Part shown: positions 1 through 12,270 of the stretch, one piece after another
Layout: each line of letters opens with the position of its first letter
How positions within the stretch are numbered: position 1 is the stretch's first letter
Notes under the pieces: model-generated
Database searches by the model: none
The model's input: only the letters and a program-made list of their open reading frames with translations
What the model was told of the DNA's origin: nothing
Program-made: the position numbers and the translations under genes
Assembly: GCA_015499995.1 (NCBI GenBank)
Contig: JADNRV010000014.1
Coordinates: 186,001 to 250,000 of the forward strand
Reading direction: 5' to 3'
Length of the DNA stretch: 64,000 nucleotides
From: Flammula alnicola
Taxonomy: Eukaryota > Basidiomycota > Agaricomycetes > Agaricales > Strophariaceae

Positions 1-3000
1 GCTCTTCCCTCATAATTCCGTGCTTCCGCCTGCGCAATTCTCAGCGTTCATCTCCCTAAACGCACCGGCGTGCCTGCCGTTTGCCTCGTTGTGGGAAACG
101 ACCATGAAAGCAAGCAATTAGCTGCAATTAGGGGTTTCGGCATTGACTATGTTCAATAATTAAGACCACTCTCATCTGGGTGGGGAATGTTGGTGAGTCT
201 GATCTTCGTTATCTCGTAATCCGCGGAAGACCGCTCAATAAATATATTCCTCGCAGCTCAACTTCAAGCTGTAGATGAAACATGCGCCCAGATAACTGTA
301 TATTGTGGTGGGCAGGCTCGCAGACAACTCGGCCTACATTTCTTACACCAAATCCTGCATTACCCAACATATCGGAGTCGTGTGTACGCCAGTGTCGCCG
401 GATGAGTTGCTCGGTCAGGCATAGACGAACTTGAAGATCTGACGGCATCGGCTCCGAATCCCGTCACTCTCAGTGTTCCGCAAGATTATGACATCCTTTT
501 GGCCTCAGTTGCACCTCCTAAGTGGCGGCGTTCACTCTGAAATCCTTTGATTCTTTGTAGATGCCATTTTCGCCACCGACAGCAGCATAGTACAATAAGT
601 CGACGCCGGTCATCGATGGTGATAATCGCCAAGTTGAGCATTAAGTGGATATCTAAGGTAGTACGTATTCATGCTGGTCAACGGATCTACAACTTGTATT
701 CTTATGGCAACCCCACTGACCTGTGATAATCTAGCTCCGGCCAATTTCGTGGAGAAGAATGGACGGCTTTCATACCAATTTCGGTCGAGCTTTTTGTTCT
801 GAAATTCTCATCCACTAAACCTCCATGATATTAAATATCCCAAAATTCAATGTCTTCCTGATGTATCTCCTTCAGGGTCGGAAACAATGGCGATTGAAGC
901 TCCAACATGACTCAGAGTCAATGTTCGAGTCCAAATTATATCCGCGACGCGGTCCAAAGAACAAAAGCTGGTTTCTATGGGCGGCCTGATCCGATGGTAG
1001 GTGCACTAATATTAAGCTTTTCACGATGACCTCACTCATTTGCAACTTTTAAATTATTGTTTGCAGGTCTGTAGACAAAAAACACTTTAGTCTCCATTCC
1101 AAAAACCCTACGGCCCGTCGACCCGAAACGGCAATAGATATTTGTGCGGTGTGCCGCTTTCACTGGAACTGAGAACTTGGCGCCTAACTTTGCCTGATTA
1201 TCGCTGGTGTGTCCTGTTTTATCGGGAATTAGCCGTGTTACGTTACGCCACATGATTATGGGCTCCTTGATTGGGTTGCCCAAATTCATGTCATAGCGGT
1301 GTCAAACATACTACACCGTCATTTGGGTCACGGGTTGATGGCAGCTGGATCAATTTCCTGATCTGGGGCTGATTGATTAGCATGTCAGGGCGTGGCAGTC
1401 AGGTTCAGCACAGCTGCGCGACGCCAGCTGCCCACCAGCTGTGGAGAATCTGGCCACAATGTTCCGTTTTGAGGTGTCCACTAGATGTAGCTACCTTTTT
1501 GATATCTGAGTGAAATGGCATTCAAAAGTTTGAAAAAAAAGTTCAACACTCATTAGAATTCTAAATGGTACCCTTTCCCACCACTGTTATTGCCGTCAGG
1601 AAGCTTTGTGGCTCGTCATTGGCAATGGGTCTGTGCGCATGCGTGAGTTGATTTCTCGCGCAAGTCCGTTCAAACTCAGACAAACTCCGCAAAATGAATC
1701 CACTTCGCTTCCTTCGCTTCCTGCCCTTTCTCTCTTCAACTCCCTCCCAACTCTGTGTCATTGCTCTGCGCAATGCGCCCTCCCTCTTTTCTTATAATAT
1801 ACTGACATTCTTCTATGTTGCAGCTACCACCATCCTTGTGTCCTTTCTGCCTGCGGGTCCCCTGGTACATCTCCCTTGTGACGCTCGGTACTTGGTGCTT
1901 ACTTGGCTTGGGGCTCGGTTCTAGGTCCTCCTCCCTCAGGCTTGGGTCTCCTCTGTGCTTGGGTCCGTCTTAGCTTCTGGGAAGACCGTTCATCCTACTC
2001 ATTTATGTTTCTACAGAAGTCTTTGTAGTTGATTGGGCTCACTGGTGGATGAGGAGGTTGGGGAGAGAAGGATTGGTACGGAACAAGCAGCATTTGGTGG
2101 TCATTGAGCCCCATATCATTTTCTATATACTTTGGTGCACCTGTTGTAGTAGTTTCAATGCAATACATGTTCTATTTATCCTAATTTCCGCTGTTTGAAC
2201 ATCTGAGAGGAAAGCAAACCAGAAAACCCAAAAAGGAAATAATGTCAAGTGCCCCCAGGAAATGCCGCAGCTGTGGACAGCTATCGAGAAAAGCTGTGGA
2301 CAGGTAGACCTGGCGACAGCGTGACTTTAGAGAGAGTTCAACCTGTATTCAGGTCGCCTCCATGAGCGTGAGGCGTGAGCAAATCACGTCACGACATCAC
2401 GGGGCTCAGGTCCAGTCCACATTTTGACATTTTCACGGTGTACGAAGAGAGGAGATTACTACCCAGAAGACGACGGCCACGTCCTTTTCCACGGTCGTTT
2501 ACGAACTCTGGAGTGCGTGTTGGACTCATGCGGCGAGTCATGTTTTCGGAGGTAATATTTATCCCCAGACAACACTTGGACGCATGGCATCATCTATCTC
2601 TTCCAGTGGGACCGATGCAACGCCTGTCGGGGCCATCCGCCATACGTATGGGAATTCACTTTTTTCTTTTGTTCTCTCGTTCTCATGAAGACGCTAATTC
2701 CATAACTGGTAGATCATCATTCTAATATATCCACGAGATCCAAGCATCCGAGGCCAAAGCGCAGAGTGCCTGGATTTTGTGTGTGCGTTTGGCCTTCGCC
2801 TCTGCCAACAAATACACTTCCGGTTTTCTAGCTGGCGTCGAACGCGAACCCCACGAAACGCCCAATCTAGTTCTGTCATGAAGAGTTTTTCAAGAACGTT
2901 GAAAAGGGCAAAGATCATCTAAGGTAATAAATGCCGTACAGGTCCTATATCAATTTAGATCTTCCGCCCGATTACTTGGACCACGATCTACTCAATGCCG

Positions 3001-3228
3001 ACCCTGAAAAAAGGGGATGAAGTGGAAACACGGACGGGGGTGTGTATGGATGCACGATTGCCGGAGGACTCTGCCTCGGTTCTTAAAGACTCCAGTTCTT
3101 CTGTGCTACTTCAAGCCGCCCCCGTTCCTACCCGACTTCGAATTCTACGGCCACCTATTTCCTATTTTTCGTTCAGCTTTTCGTCTCTTCTCCCCTTCAA
3201 CTATTCAAAAAGTTATCGATTATCATCC
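1..3228. other. No recognised gene
   Basis: I see no reading frame of convincing length or family here. Only short open frames of under 120 residues occur, with no recognisable domain or consistent splice signals. A C/T-rich stretch around 1690-1860 could be a promoter or untranslated leader. The part just upstream of 3229 is presumably the promoter of the terpene synthase. Confidence 0.5.
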
Positions 3229-4684
3229 ATGGGCGCGCTAGCCATCCAGTCTCTAAACCCCCCCACGTCGTTCATCCTCCCTGACCTCGTGTCTCATTGC
3301 AAATTCCCGCTGTCTTATCACGTCAATGGGGACGAGATCGCCCAACAGTCTGTTGATTGGCTCGACTCCAATTGTCCCGACCTGAACGCCAAACAACGAC
3401 GAGCTCTTCGGGGCCTCCAGGCAGGCGAACTCACAGCATATTGCTATCACACCGCCGCTCCAGCACGACTGCGCGTCGTCTCGGATTTCATGAACTATCT
3501 CTTTCACTTGTACGTTCCTCGCGCTTTTCATGATAGCTGCGCCATGCGGCTAACGCGTGTCTCCTCTTCTCTTCCCCATCAATCAGGGATAATATCAGCG
3601 ACGGGATGATGACACGCGAGACTGATGTCCTGGCGGATGTCGTCATGAACGCGCTCTGGTTCAGTGACAAGTACATGCCTACCAAGGCATCTGGCAAGGA
3701 ACAATCAGACGACGAGCTTAATCCTGGGAAGCTTGCGAGAGAGTAAGTGGCGCCCTCTTCGCTACGATTGATCGACAGTTTGATCGGGACATGTGCTAAC
3801 TCGAGCTCTCTTCCAGTTTTTGGGCGCGTGGCATCCCCGATTGCGGGCCTGGGGCACAGGCGCGATTCAAAGAGACTCTTGCGCTCTTTTTCGAAGCCGT
3901 CAATATCCAGGCTCGGGCTCGTGATGAGGGTGTCATCCCTGATCTTGAGTCGTATATCGACGTTCGTAGAGATACTTCAGGTAATTTAGTCTTCATTTGG
4001 AAGTTCTTCGGGAGCTGATGCTTTCTGTCATATAGGGTGCAAGCCATGTTGGGCCCTCATAGAGTTAGTGTTACGTCTTTTATTAATTGTCTGGGCTATA
4101 CTAACACGTTCGATATATTCACAGATACGCCCTTGGCATCGATCTGCCTGATTTTGTGGTCGATCACCCAGTCATCCAAGCTCTTAATCAGGGAACGAAT
4201 GACCTCGTCACCTGGTCTAATGTAAGTTACTCTGATATTTTTAGTTATGATATTCATGTCTCATTTGCATAATCTTTAGGATATCTTCTCGTATAACGTC
4301 GAACAATCCCGAGGTGATACACACAACATGATCGTCATTCTCATGGAATATCATGGCCTCGACTTGCAAGGCGCCGTCGATTACGTCGGAGATCTCTGCT
4401 CGCAAACCATCGACGCGTTTTCTGAAAGCAAAAAGAATATTCCGTCGTGGGGACCGGAGATCGACGATATGGTTGCACGATATGTTCAAGGCCTTCAGGA
4501 CTGGATCGTTGGGTAGCTATAGATTTCCTTCACCCCATCATTTGCTATTGTTAATCTTTGTCCTTCCAGCTCTTTGCATTGGAGTTTCCAGACGCATCGG
4601 TACTTTGGTAAACAAGGGTTAGAAGTAAAGAAGCACAGACATGTGAAGCTTTTGCCCTTGGAGGTGCAGAAAATCCCTGCCTGA
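3229..4684 (+). CDS. Sesquiterpene synthase (class I terpene cyclase)
   Basis: A metal-dependent cytosolic cyclase expected to turn farnesyl diphosphate into a sesquiterpene hydrocarbon. Seven exons (3229-3509, 3587-3742, 3817-3980, 4036-4063, 4125-4221, 4280-4512, 4570-4684) join to 1074 nt, or 357 residues, the usual length for basidiomycete enzymes. The first metal-binding motif reads DNISD just after intron 1 (a D(D/E/N)xxD form). The second, NDxxSxxxE, reads NDIFSYNVE, followed by the expected R-G-D-x-x-N. The C-terminus carries the hallmark HWSFQTHRYF. The start is the ATG before GALAIQSL. An in-frame upstream ATG at 2995 would add a leader unlike the family. No P450 or other tailoring gene is next to it, so it looks like a lone synthase. 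The product cannot be predicted from the sequence. Confidence 0.95.
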
Positions 4685-5257
4685 CTCGCATTCGCTTCTA
4701 AAATTTAAATGTTGATCACGACCAGAATCCCCCTTTTTTTTGTGCTGTGAATACGCACAACTACTATATAGCCTTCGACTTTCTCTTATTACTATATTTT
4801 TGTTACGTATTTTTCTATTCGCCGGTGTATTAGACTTTATAGTTATTCTATCATCATCACTATGGAGAATATTCCGCGACCAGCAACACCATATTCGCCC
4901 AGTAGGTGTCCTCCAATCCTCTGGGTCACAACCCGGACTGGCATATTCTACTGGCCACCTACTTTTGTGACCTTTCCAGTCTGCAACTTTCCCTCCGCAC
5001 AACACAAAAAATCTATCCTAACGGATTTCTTGTGTTCATCTCATTATCATTATCATATTATCTACTTGTTTCTGTATTTTTCAGCTTTCTCTCTTTCCAA
5101 ATCAGTCCTGGGGCTTTAGGACGCAGAATTCGCCCCATGATGCCTCATGTGACGTCTAAACGTGACGTCATATGTAATGCGGAGTTCTCACAATGTCTGA
5201 GCGTCTATAAGAGTCTCTGCACGCATACACCCTCAGGCTTGTCTACCTTGTCGAACC
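4685..5257. other. Intergenic, promoter of DUF3429 gene
   Basis: AT-rich spacer between two plus-strand genes. It holds the 3' end region of the terpene synthase and, close to 5258, two ATF/CREB-like sites and a TATA-like TATAAGA near 5206. Nothing else recognised. Confidence 0.5.
5150..5170 (+). promoter_or_regulatory. Two CRE-like (TGACGTC) sites
   Basis: TGACGTC at 5150-5156 and the full palindrome TGACGTCA at 5163-5170 lie 13 bases apart, about 90 bases before the ATG at 5258 and about 40 before a TATA-like sequence. This is the consensus of bZIP factors of the ATF/CREB type. The match and spacing are seen directly; use as a control site is inferred. Confidence 0.5.
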
Positions 5258-6427
5258 ATGAATTCGATCTGCCGTCCTTTGTTTCGCTCCATCGCCGTCC
5301 GAAACGTCCCGCTTGCCTATCGTCGCCCGCTTCCCATCGCGCGCCCCGCCATCTTGGGCCTTACTTCCACCTTACTGCATGCGAGACATGTCGCTAGCAG
5401 TGTCTCAATGCGCCCTGGGAGCCAAACGCTTGAGCACGCTGCGACCAATGTAAAAGAGGAACTCGGAAACTCTGCAGCTGATCTCGCAAAAGTCATCGCT
5501 GGAGCCAATGTTGCCGGAGATAGCATCTTGGACTCCGGTGCAGATTCATTCGTATGTCTTGAATCCTAGTCACTGAAACCAACAGCTCAATACGCAAAAT
5601 TGTAGCTTGGGCTCACATCGAAGGTCGCCCATGAAGTACCACAGCCCATATTTGTTCTGGGGTTGGTTGGTAAGTGTGGCGCATGTGACTGTTATATATA
5701 TTTTGCATGTTCAACCGTTCGACGTTCTCAGGTGGATTACCCTATATCGCTGCATCAGCCACCACGGTCTACCTAGCTCACCAGGCCGGACTCGCTGGTA
5801 GCGGTGTTGCGGTCGGAATGGACCCAGGGGTCGCTTTAACCATTTTTGATCAAGCGCTCAACCTCCAAGTCACGTACGGCGCAGTTATGCTGTCCTTCCT
5901 AGGTTTGTCCTGTAAACATTTCCAAACGTACTGGAGTAATTGAATACCGATGTAGGCGCTTTACACTGGGGAATGGAATTCGCCGGCTACGGAGGGCATA
6001 AAGGCTACACCCGCCTGGCGCTCGGAGCCGCTCCCATGTTGCTCGCGTGGCCAACTTTGGGCATGCAGCCAATGACCGCCCTTGCGGTACAGTGGTTGGG
6101 TTTCACGGGGCTCTGGTATGCTGATTCAAAGGTGACCATGCTCGGCTGGAGTAAGCTTTCATCTCAATACCGACATGGCGGGTTGAATCTAACATAACAT
6201 CTGTAGCACCAAAATGGTACTCTCAGTACAGGTTTTACCTTTCTATTCTCGTTGGTACCTGGTTTGTCTATTCACCGATCATCAAATGCGGGGAAGATAT
6301 TGACCCGTTTTTTCTGTGATCTAGCATCATTGGCTCTCTCACGGGGACGTCCTATTGGGGACCGGTTGCGGGACACGGCTTCCTTACTCATGACATGATG
6401 TCCTTCGCGAGGAGAGGAGGGATATGA
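5258..6427 (+). CDS. DUF3429 / TMEM69-like mitochondrial membrane protein
   Basis: Six exons (5258-5551, 5606-5669, 5732-5902, 5956-6150, 6207-6261, 6325-6427) give 293 residues. The N-terminus is rich in Arg and Ser with few acidic residues (MNSICRPLFRSIAVRN), as expected of a mitochondrial targeting peptide. The body has several hydrophobic helices. The conserved core around GALHWGMEFAGYGG (exons 3-4), followed by LGAAPMLLAWP, matches what I recall of the DUF3429/TMEM69 family, thought to be inner-membrane proteins of unknown biochemical role. The C-terminus ends in a short polar tail after GHGFLTHDMMSFARR. All introns are 51-63 nt with GT..AG ends and keep frame. A pair of CRE-like sites upstream suggests bZIP control. 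Confidence 0.85.
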
Positions 6428-8365
6428 TGCCATCCCAGCATGGCTTGGTTGAAGGACCCATTGAGGCCATTCCTGCGCCCGAAAATGCAGACTATTACAC
6501 GATCGTTCATAAGCGAGACGTCAAGAACGAGAACAAATAGGCGCACAGAATAATCACAGTATCAATACCTTCCGGAACCGGAACCGGCAAACACTTTCGA
6601 AATGCAAATATCAAATGCGCCTGGCGTCTCCTCGATAACAAACAGCCTTCAAAAATGGACTCGCGCTCTCCCTTGTACAAATTAGTGATATTCAAGTTGT
6701 AGTGGTATCTCCGAGAAATTGTAAAATTGTATTTTTTGTAACCCCTCCGACGTGATCGAAAATAATGTTGACGGTGTACAATTTTTTGCGCATGCTAATA
6801 GGTCACTGTATTACTTTACGTATCAGTTCGAAGATTTGATCAAACCTTGTGCGCCACACAAGCGCTCGTGGTATTTAATTCCCCCGGGATGAGCGAATTC
6901 AGGGAGGGAATCTACAAATTTTAGTGTCGGTCAGTGTACTCTCCGATCCGTGTCGGCGCTAAAGGTGTATTGCTATTACGTACCGATGGTAAAAAAACAA
7001 TTGCTGAGCCCAAGCTGAGCCTGCGTCGCATTGTATATGAATAACCGGAGTAGCGTAATTGATGCGCCACTTGACAACCCATTACTTTGTGGGGAAAGGC
7101 TTTCGCAAATACTTACATGGGGAAAGGGAAGAGGTTTGGGTATTTGAAGGCCGGTGGGTGACGAGGTTTGAGTCGAGAGCCGGGATGAGCGGAAAGTTAA
7201 ATTTCGACGACGCCTCAGTTGTTTTGGTTGCTGTTACTTTCAGTAGCCCAACGGCTCTTCCGTTTATGTGAACTTTAGATGACACGCGCGTGTCTGATTT
7301 TTTTTTCTGTGCTTCAGATTTGATCCGTTGGCTGGAAAGTGTTAAAGGAGAATACGTAGTGCAATGCCAGTGCACTGTACTGTACTGTTCTGACCAAGAT
7401 TCGGTTTCGGCTAGGATGGATGGCTAGATGGATGCTTTGTTGAGGAGGTTGCGGAGAGTCAGACTGCGGGGAGTCAGGACGATTTCTAGTTCTCCTACTT
7501 TCTAGGACATCCTCCTTGGATTCCTTTCTTTGTGGTGGGCTGATTGTTGGAGACAATAGGAACTTGAATAAAAGGCATAATGTATCCCTGAACAATTTTA
7601 ACAAAGGGTCATTGGATTCCCGAAAGGTGTTATCACGATATGTAATTCAGGTCCTTATTTCGCTTGCGTGCTGATATTGACAAGACAATTGGACATTGTG
7701 GGTTGTGTGGCTCAGTATATTTGTGCGTAGTATCTCCATATGACGCCAAATATCGAGTCTGTGTAATGCCGGTTTAGGAGATCACGGATGAATAAATGAA
7801 TGCTTCATGGCGATGAAAGAGAGTTGTGGCTTAGGGGAAAGCTAAGGCATTAAATAGTATTGTCGGATTAATTTTTGTGCAGATGGCCCCCCATAGGCTC
7901 GGTCTGTGAGAGTGTGCAGCCGACGTTTAGAAGGTATGCGGAGGCGTCGCTATTTAAGTACTTCAAAGCAAAGCTTTTTACGATCGTACGTCGAGAACAT
8001 TTGCAGTAACTAGGGGCCACTCTGGCCAGCTTATTTTGTTCGTGTGTGTCACTTTAATTTAGAAACTGATCACTGCCCGCTGTGCTTGGGATAATCCACT
8101 TGATCGTCAAGGATTTGTCAGCCAAGAACAATCATGGACCCACAAATGGAGTGACGCGCTTGGTTAGCAACAACCGCTTTCCTTTCAAGCTCTATCCGCT
8201 CTTTCTCTCTTTTTTTCTTTCTTGATGCTTTTTTAGTGTTCAGGCCACATTCTTTTCTACTTCTTACATCCAACTCGACAACCTCGCTGGTTTCGAGTTT
8301 TCGACGTTCTCTTCAGCCAACGCTGATTTTTCTTGACGACAGGCTCCCTTTTCTCTCTACGAAGG
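6428..8365. other. Intergenic, no recognised gene
   Basis: Contains the 3' region of the DUF3429 gene and the promoter of the SH3 gene. Bases from about 8130 onward are near-identical in blocks to the promoter of the paralog at 62684 (for example the stretch around 8160-8215 compared with 62460-62525), so the duplication took in upstream DNA. No coding unit recognised between. Confidence 0.5.
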
Positions 8366-9474
8366 ATGCATGGAACGTACCAACGACGCCTTCCTCACGC
8401 AGGGCGTGATTTTTTCTTCAAGCGCGATTCTTCAGAGAAATCCCATGGCAATGGACTGGCACTGGGACATGACAAGGGAGTGCTGGAACATGGCAATGAC
8501 GCTGCGGGTACCACTCAAATTACCGTCACCGTTCTCCAAACTACACAAGTAGCAACATCGTTATCTTCGACGTCCCTCACGAGTGTACTAGGATTACCGA
8601 CAGAATCGGCCAGCAGCATCTCCAGCACAGTCACGCAGGGCAGCTCAACCTCAACCTCAACCTCGAGTTCCCAGACGTCAAGCTCGTCAAGTTCGTCGTT
8701 TACCCCGCCCCCTTCTGTTTCTCCAACAACTACACCATTACCGTCATCATCAGTGATTTCGAACAGGCCTACCTCGAATGCGAAGGAAAGCAACTTCACG
8801 ACCAGGACCACCTTGTCGTCTGGGGGTGTTGCTGGCATCGTTATAGGATGCCTTCTCTTCCTCTTCATTGCCGTCTTCTTCTTGATGCGCAAGCGTTTCA
8901 TGCAGAATCGCCAACGGCTCCGCGGAACGTGGATTCAGTCCAGACCTTTCACAGTCACGCCCTTCCCAAGGACCATGCCAAATGACAACGAAGCGTATCC
9001 CACCCCAACATTCGCCCAGGTAGAGGGAAGACCTCCTAGTCTTGCTACTTACAACACCACATCAAGCCTTACACCCCTGCCTATGTCTTACAACTCATCA
9101 GTGGCAGAGCCTCGCCTATTCAATCACCCGGCAGCGGGACTTTCACCCCTCCGATGTACTCCCCCGGCTCGGCAGTGGCGGCACCCTTCGCGGCGACCGT
9201 CACGTCCACGTTCACAACCCGTCTGCCGGACGAGCTGTCCACCACGGTCGGGGAGACGATGCGGATCCTGGCCGAGTACGACGACGGCTGGGCGCTGTGC
9301 ATGAACCCGAACGGAGAGCAGGGTATGGTCCCGCTCCCGTGCTTGAATCGCGGGTCTCGACGGTCGACGACTCTGGCGCGACCTGAGGTCTTGTCGCCGT
9401 TTGATATGAGGGGGAGTCTACGAGTCAGCAGCCTGGATGCTGCTGGGCTGGTCTCGAAGGCCAGTCGCGCTTGA
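8366..9474 (+). pseudogene. SH3-domain single-pass membrane protein, frameshifted copy
   Basis: Near-identical paralog of the intact gene at 62684-63796. Residues from the ATG at 8366 match through the Ser/Thr-rich outer region, the transmembrane helix (GGVAGIVIGCLLFLFIAVFF) and the basic stop-transfer patch. Near 9110 one base is missing relative to the intact copy (GAGCCTCGCC against GAGGCTTCGCC), so the reading frame runs out of register and ends in a different frame at 9304. The SH3 domain and C-terminal tail remain readable in the other frame (about 9154-9474), ending in an 11-residue extension absent from the intact copy. The product as read would keep the membrane part but lose the SH3 domain. 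A sequencing error is possible, although the two copies also differ by several larger indels nearby. Confidence 0.8.
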
Positions 9475-10061
9475 ATTTTGCCGTTTCGTGGATGATCCTT
9501 TCGCCGAGTAAGTTTTTTTCTCGTCCAAGACATCCCGAGTATTTATTGATCGACTTGCCAAGCGCTCAACAGTTTCCTTGGTTTAACGTCTTAGAGACAA
9601 ATTTTCACGGTGTGCCTTCGTCGTCTTTTATTTTTCTCCTTTCTTTGTGGCCTATACACTTTAGAGTACTCAGTAAGCTCAGAGAGCAGAATGGACTCTA
9701 CAGTAGTATTTATTACCTGGCGTAATTCTTTTAAATTTATCTTTATTCAAGTCTTAGGATCACCTTGCAGTAAATTTTTTTCATGGGAGCGGGTGATGCT
9801 ATGTACCATCTATGTATGTATATATTGGATAGAGAGGTATTGTAGAGTAAACGGAATGTCTGTCTTGACTCTTGCACTATCGTCTGTCAACATCGGCCCG
9901 TGTTTGGTCCGGATCAAGTTGGCGAGCCTACCGTGACGCTTATAATTAGCTAGGTACTAACTTGGTAGCATAATTCCGTCGCATCTACAGGTGGGTTAGG
10001 GCGGCAGTTAGGCCTCTGACGAGCCCCTTCGCAAGGGCGAAACTCGCAAAGTCCCCCAACC
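9475..10061. other. Intergenic, left copy of a direct repeat
   Basis: Downstream of the SH3 copy. Bases about 9607-9905 recur almost unchanged at about 11786-12080 (see repeat entries). No gene recognised. Confidence 0.6.
9607..9905 (+). repeat. ~290 bp direct repeat, left copy
   Basis: Starts near GACGGTGTGCCTTCGTCGTC-like sequence and runs through CAGTAGTATTTATTACCTGG and CTTAGGATCACC to a TGTATGTATATATTGGAT tract. The same order is found at about 11786-12080 with only scattered changes. The two copies bracket the F-box gene at 10062-11437. The left copy sits directly 3' of the SH3 gene, so it probably began as that gene's 3' flank. Confidence 0.85.
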
Positions 10062-11437
10062 ATGAACTCGGAGCCCGAAAGTCTTCATCAGTGTCAACGT
10101 TTCAACGCCAATAACGCCAAGGACTCGAAAGTGATGCCGACCATCCAGCAACAGGCAAATTCCTACGACACCTTGCCACTCGACGTCTTTCATTTGATAT
10201 TCGATGTTCTCGCAACCGAAAGCGACCTGGAGACACTAAAGTCATGCTCATTAGCATGTAAAATCCTCCATCCACTGTGCGAGAAACACATCTTCGCAAG
10301 CATCGATATCGTTCCGTACAAGTACCCATTCGAGGAACGTCCCCCAGTCTTGTGGCAGTTTACCGCTCTCCTTGAGGGCAATCCGAAAATCGCCACATAC
10401 GTCAAAACGCTCAATCTTTGTATTCAGGAATATTACTTGGAGGAAGGCTCAGACCTCCCACATACCCTGGACCAACTTCACAACATCAAATCCTTTTCTT
10501 TATCCGCGGCCAATGACCTACTTTACTGGAAAGCAATTTCTCAGCCCTTGTTATCTTCTCTCGAACGTATCATCCAATCATCAAATCTAATACGATTCGA
10601 CGTTGCATCTGTCATTAACTTTCCCATTTCGACGTTCGCACATTCCGTTGGTCTCCAGAAACTGGGGCTCAGTAATATAGAGGTTTCTGACGACTCTCTA
10701 CTTCTCCCAGACACGACTTCTACACTACGACTAACTCATTTTTCTACGACCTCGCAATCTACTTCGGCAATGACGTTGATCAAGTCTAAGCTTCCCAATG
10801 GCCTGCCTGTATTCGATTTCAGCAATCTTTCAGATCTTTCTTTTGAAATAGAGGAAGATGGGGATGCAGAGCCTGCAGCAATACTTCTGGAATCTGCGTT
10901 GAAATTAAAAACTTTAAAATGCCGCGGTACGTTTATATTTTTATGTTCTCAATTATTACATGACCCCTGATCGCCTTGTTATATTTCTCAGTTTCGTTTC
11001 GCACCGTCCTACCAGGATCCCTATTTAAATCTATTCATCCATCGTCCAAGCGCACCATTCAAGAACTTATACTAGGTTTCGAGGTCATGGGCGACAACGA
11101 AGACCCATATCACGGAGTTTGCGATGAACTGAAGTCCCTGGCATCTACCAGTCCTATCGAGAATGTGGAAGTAAATGTACTGGTCCTAACCGATTATACC
11201 TGCGCCACAACAAGGGAATGTTGGGACAAACTCGACGGGGTACTGACCATCTCGAATTTTCCTTCGCTCCGCCAGGTCACTATTCATGTGACCATTGCTC
11301 GGTTTACGAGAATCAATGACATCCTAAAGAACAAGCTTCTAGACATGGCAGAGGTATCATTTACTGGGCTAAAAGGCTGCATTGGGACTCGATTTCAGTT
11401 TTTCGTAACTTACGAAGATATTTGGGCATGTAAATGA
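10062..11437 (+). CDS. F-box-like protein
   Basis: Two exons (10062-10926 and 10992-11437, intron 65 nt) give 436 residues. An F-box-like motif lies at about residues 36-85: LPLDVFHLIFDVL, then the LxxCSLACKxLHPLCEKHIF pattern typical of multicopy basidiomycete F-box genes. The rest is a loosely leucine-rich region, as in substrate-binding parts of such proteins. By family, it would link a target to the Skp1-cullin ubiquitin ligase; the target is unknown. The start is taken as the first ATG at 10062; the ATG at 10134 (MPTIQQQ) is an alternative. A decayed second copy lies 3.9 kb downstream, and ~290 bp direct repeats flank this gene. Confidence 0.8.
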
Positions 11438-11785
11438 CTCAAGAGACCTGGAGAAGTTCCCACCTAGCTATGCATCGAAAGTAGGCCACCGTTTAGACCA
11501 TACATGCATACCCTGAACGAAGTCATCAGATCTATGAGCGCCGGGCGCTGGATTGTGGGTCAAGCAGCGGCATAAGCAATCAGGGTATTGCGACTCGCTC
11601 GTTAATTTCAGCACATGCATATATACGCGCGCACTCTATTTTCAATCGTGATGTCAGTCTCTGATCTCATAATTAATCTACACTCACAAGCGCCTGAGCG
11701 TATTGTGGGCAAGAGGGTCGGATTTCGACATGCATACATATTCGGTTGCTAGTGCCTCGCCATCCTCAAGACTGAGCAAGAAATT

Positions 11786-12080
11786 TTGACGGTGTGCCTT
11801 CGTCGTCTTTGATTTTTCTTCTTTCTTTGTGGCCTATACACTTTAGAGTACTCAGTAAGCTCAGAGCAGAATGGACTCTACAGTAGTATTTATTACCTGG
11901 CGTAATTCTTTTAAATTTATCTTTATTCAAGTCTTAGGATCACCGTGCAGTAAATTTTTTTTGTGGGAGCGGGTGATGCTATGTATCATGTATGTATGTA
12001 TATATTGGATACTTAGAGAGGCATTGTGGAATAAATGGAATGTCTGTCTGCCTTGACTCTTGTATCGTCTGATCTGTCAC
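11786..12080 (+). repeat. ~290 bp direct repeat, right copy
   Basis: Matches 9607-9905 in the same orientation. It begins right where the F-box downstream segment shared with 15000-15195 ends (after CTCAAGACTGAGCAAGAA), so the junction looks like a duplication breakpoint. Confidence 0.85.
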
Positions 12081-12136
12081 GTTCGGCCCGCGCTGTTTGG
12101 TCCGGCTGACGGAAGGCGCGGTGCCAAATTAGTCCT

Positions 12137-12185
12137 CTTCCCGGGGGCCTCCGAGCAGCTTACGGTGAGCGGAGGACCCGGGAAG
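12137..12185 (+). other. GC-rich inverted repeat (hairpin)
   Basis: CTTCCCGGG ... CCCGGGAAG form the outer arms and CTCCG ... CGGAG the inner arms, around a loop of about 15 bases. It sits about 70 bases before a TATATAA sequence at about 12256 and the 92 bp repeats. Role unknown. Confidence 0.5.
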
Positions 12186-12270
12186 CTCTTGTTATTTGGT
12201 GTCCGCGAAATCGCCTTGCTGCGTAGCAGAGAGGCTTCTCCCGGTCTAAATTCACTATATAAGGAAGGAC

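Noticed and set aside
2995..3228. An N-terminal extension of the terpene synthase from the in-frame ATG at 2995
   Set aside because: The added 78 residues are Ser/Phe/Leu-rich and unlike any part of the family; the ATG at 3229 gives the normal length.
3229..6427. A terpene biosynthetic gene cluster
   Set aside because: No P450, oxidoreductase, transferase or transporter lies near the synthase; the next gene is a housekeeping-type mitochondrial protein.
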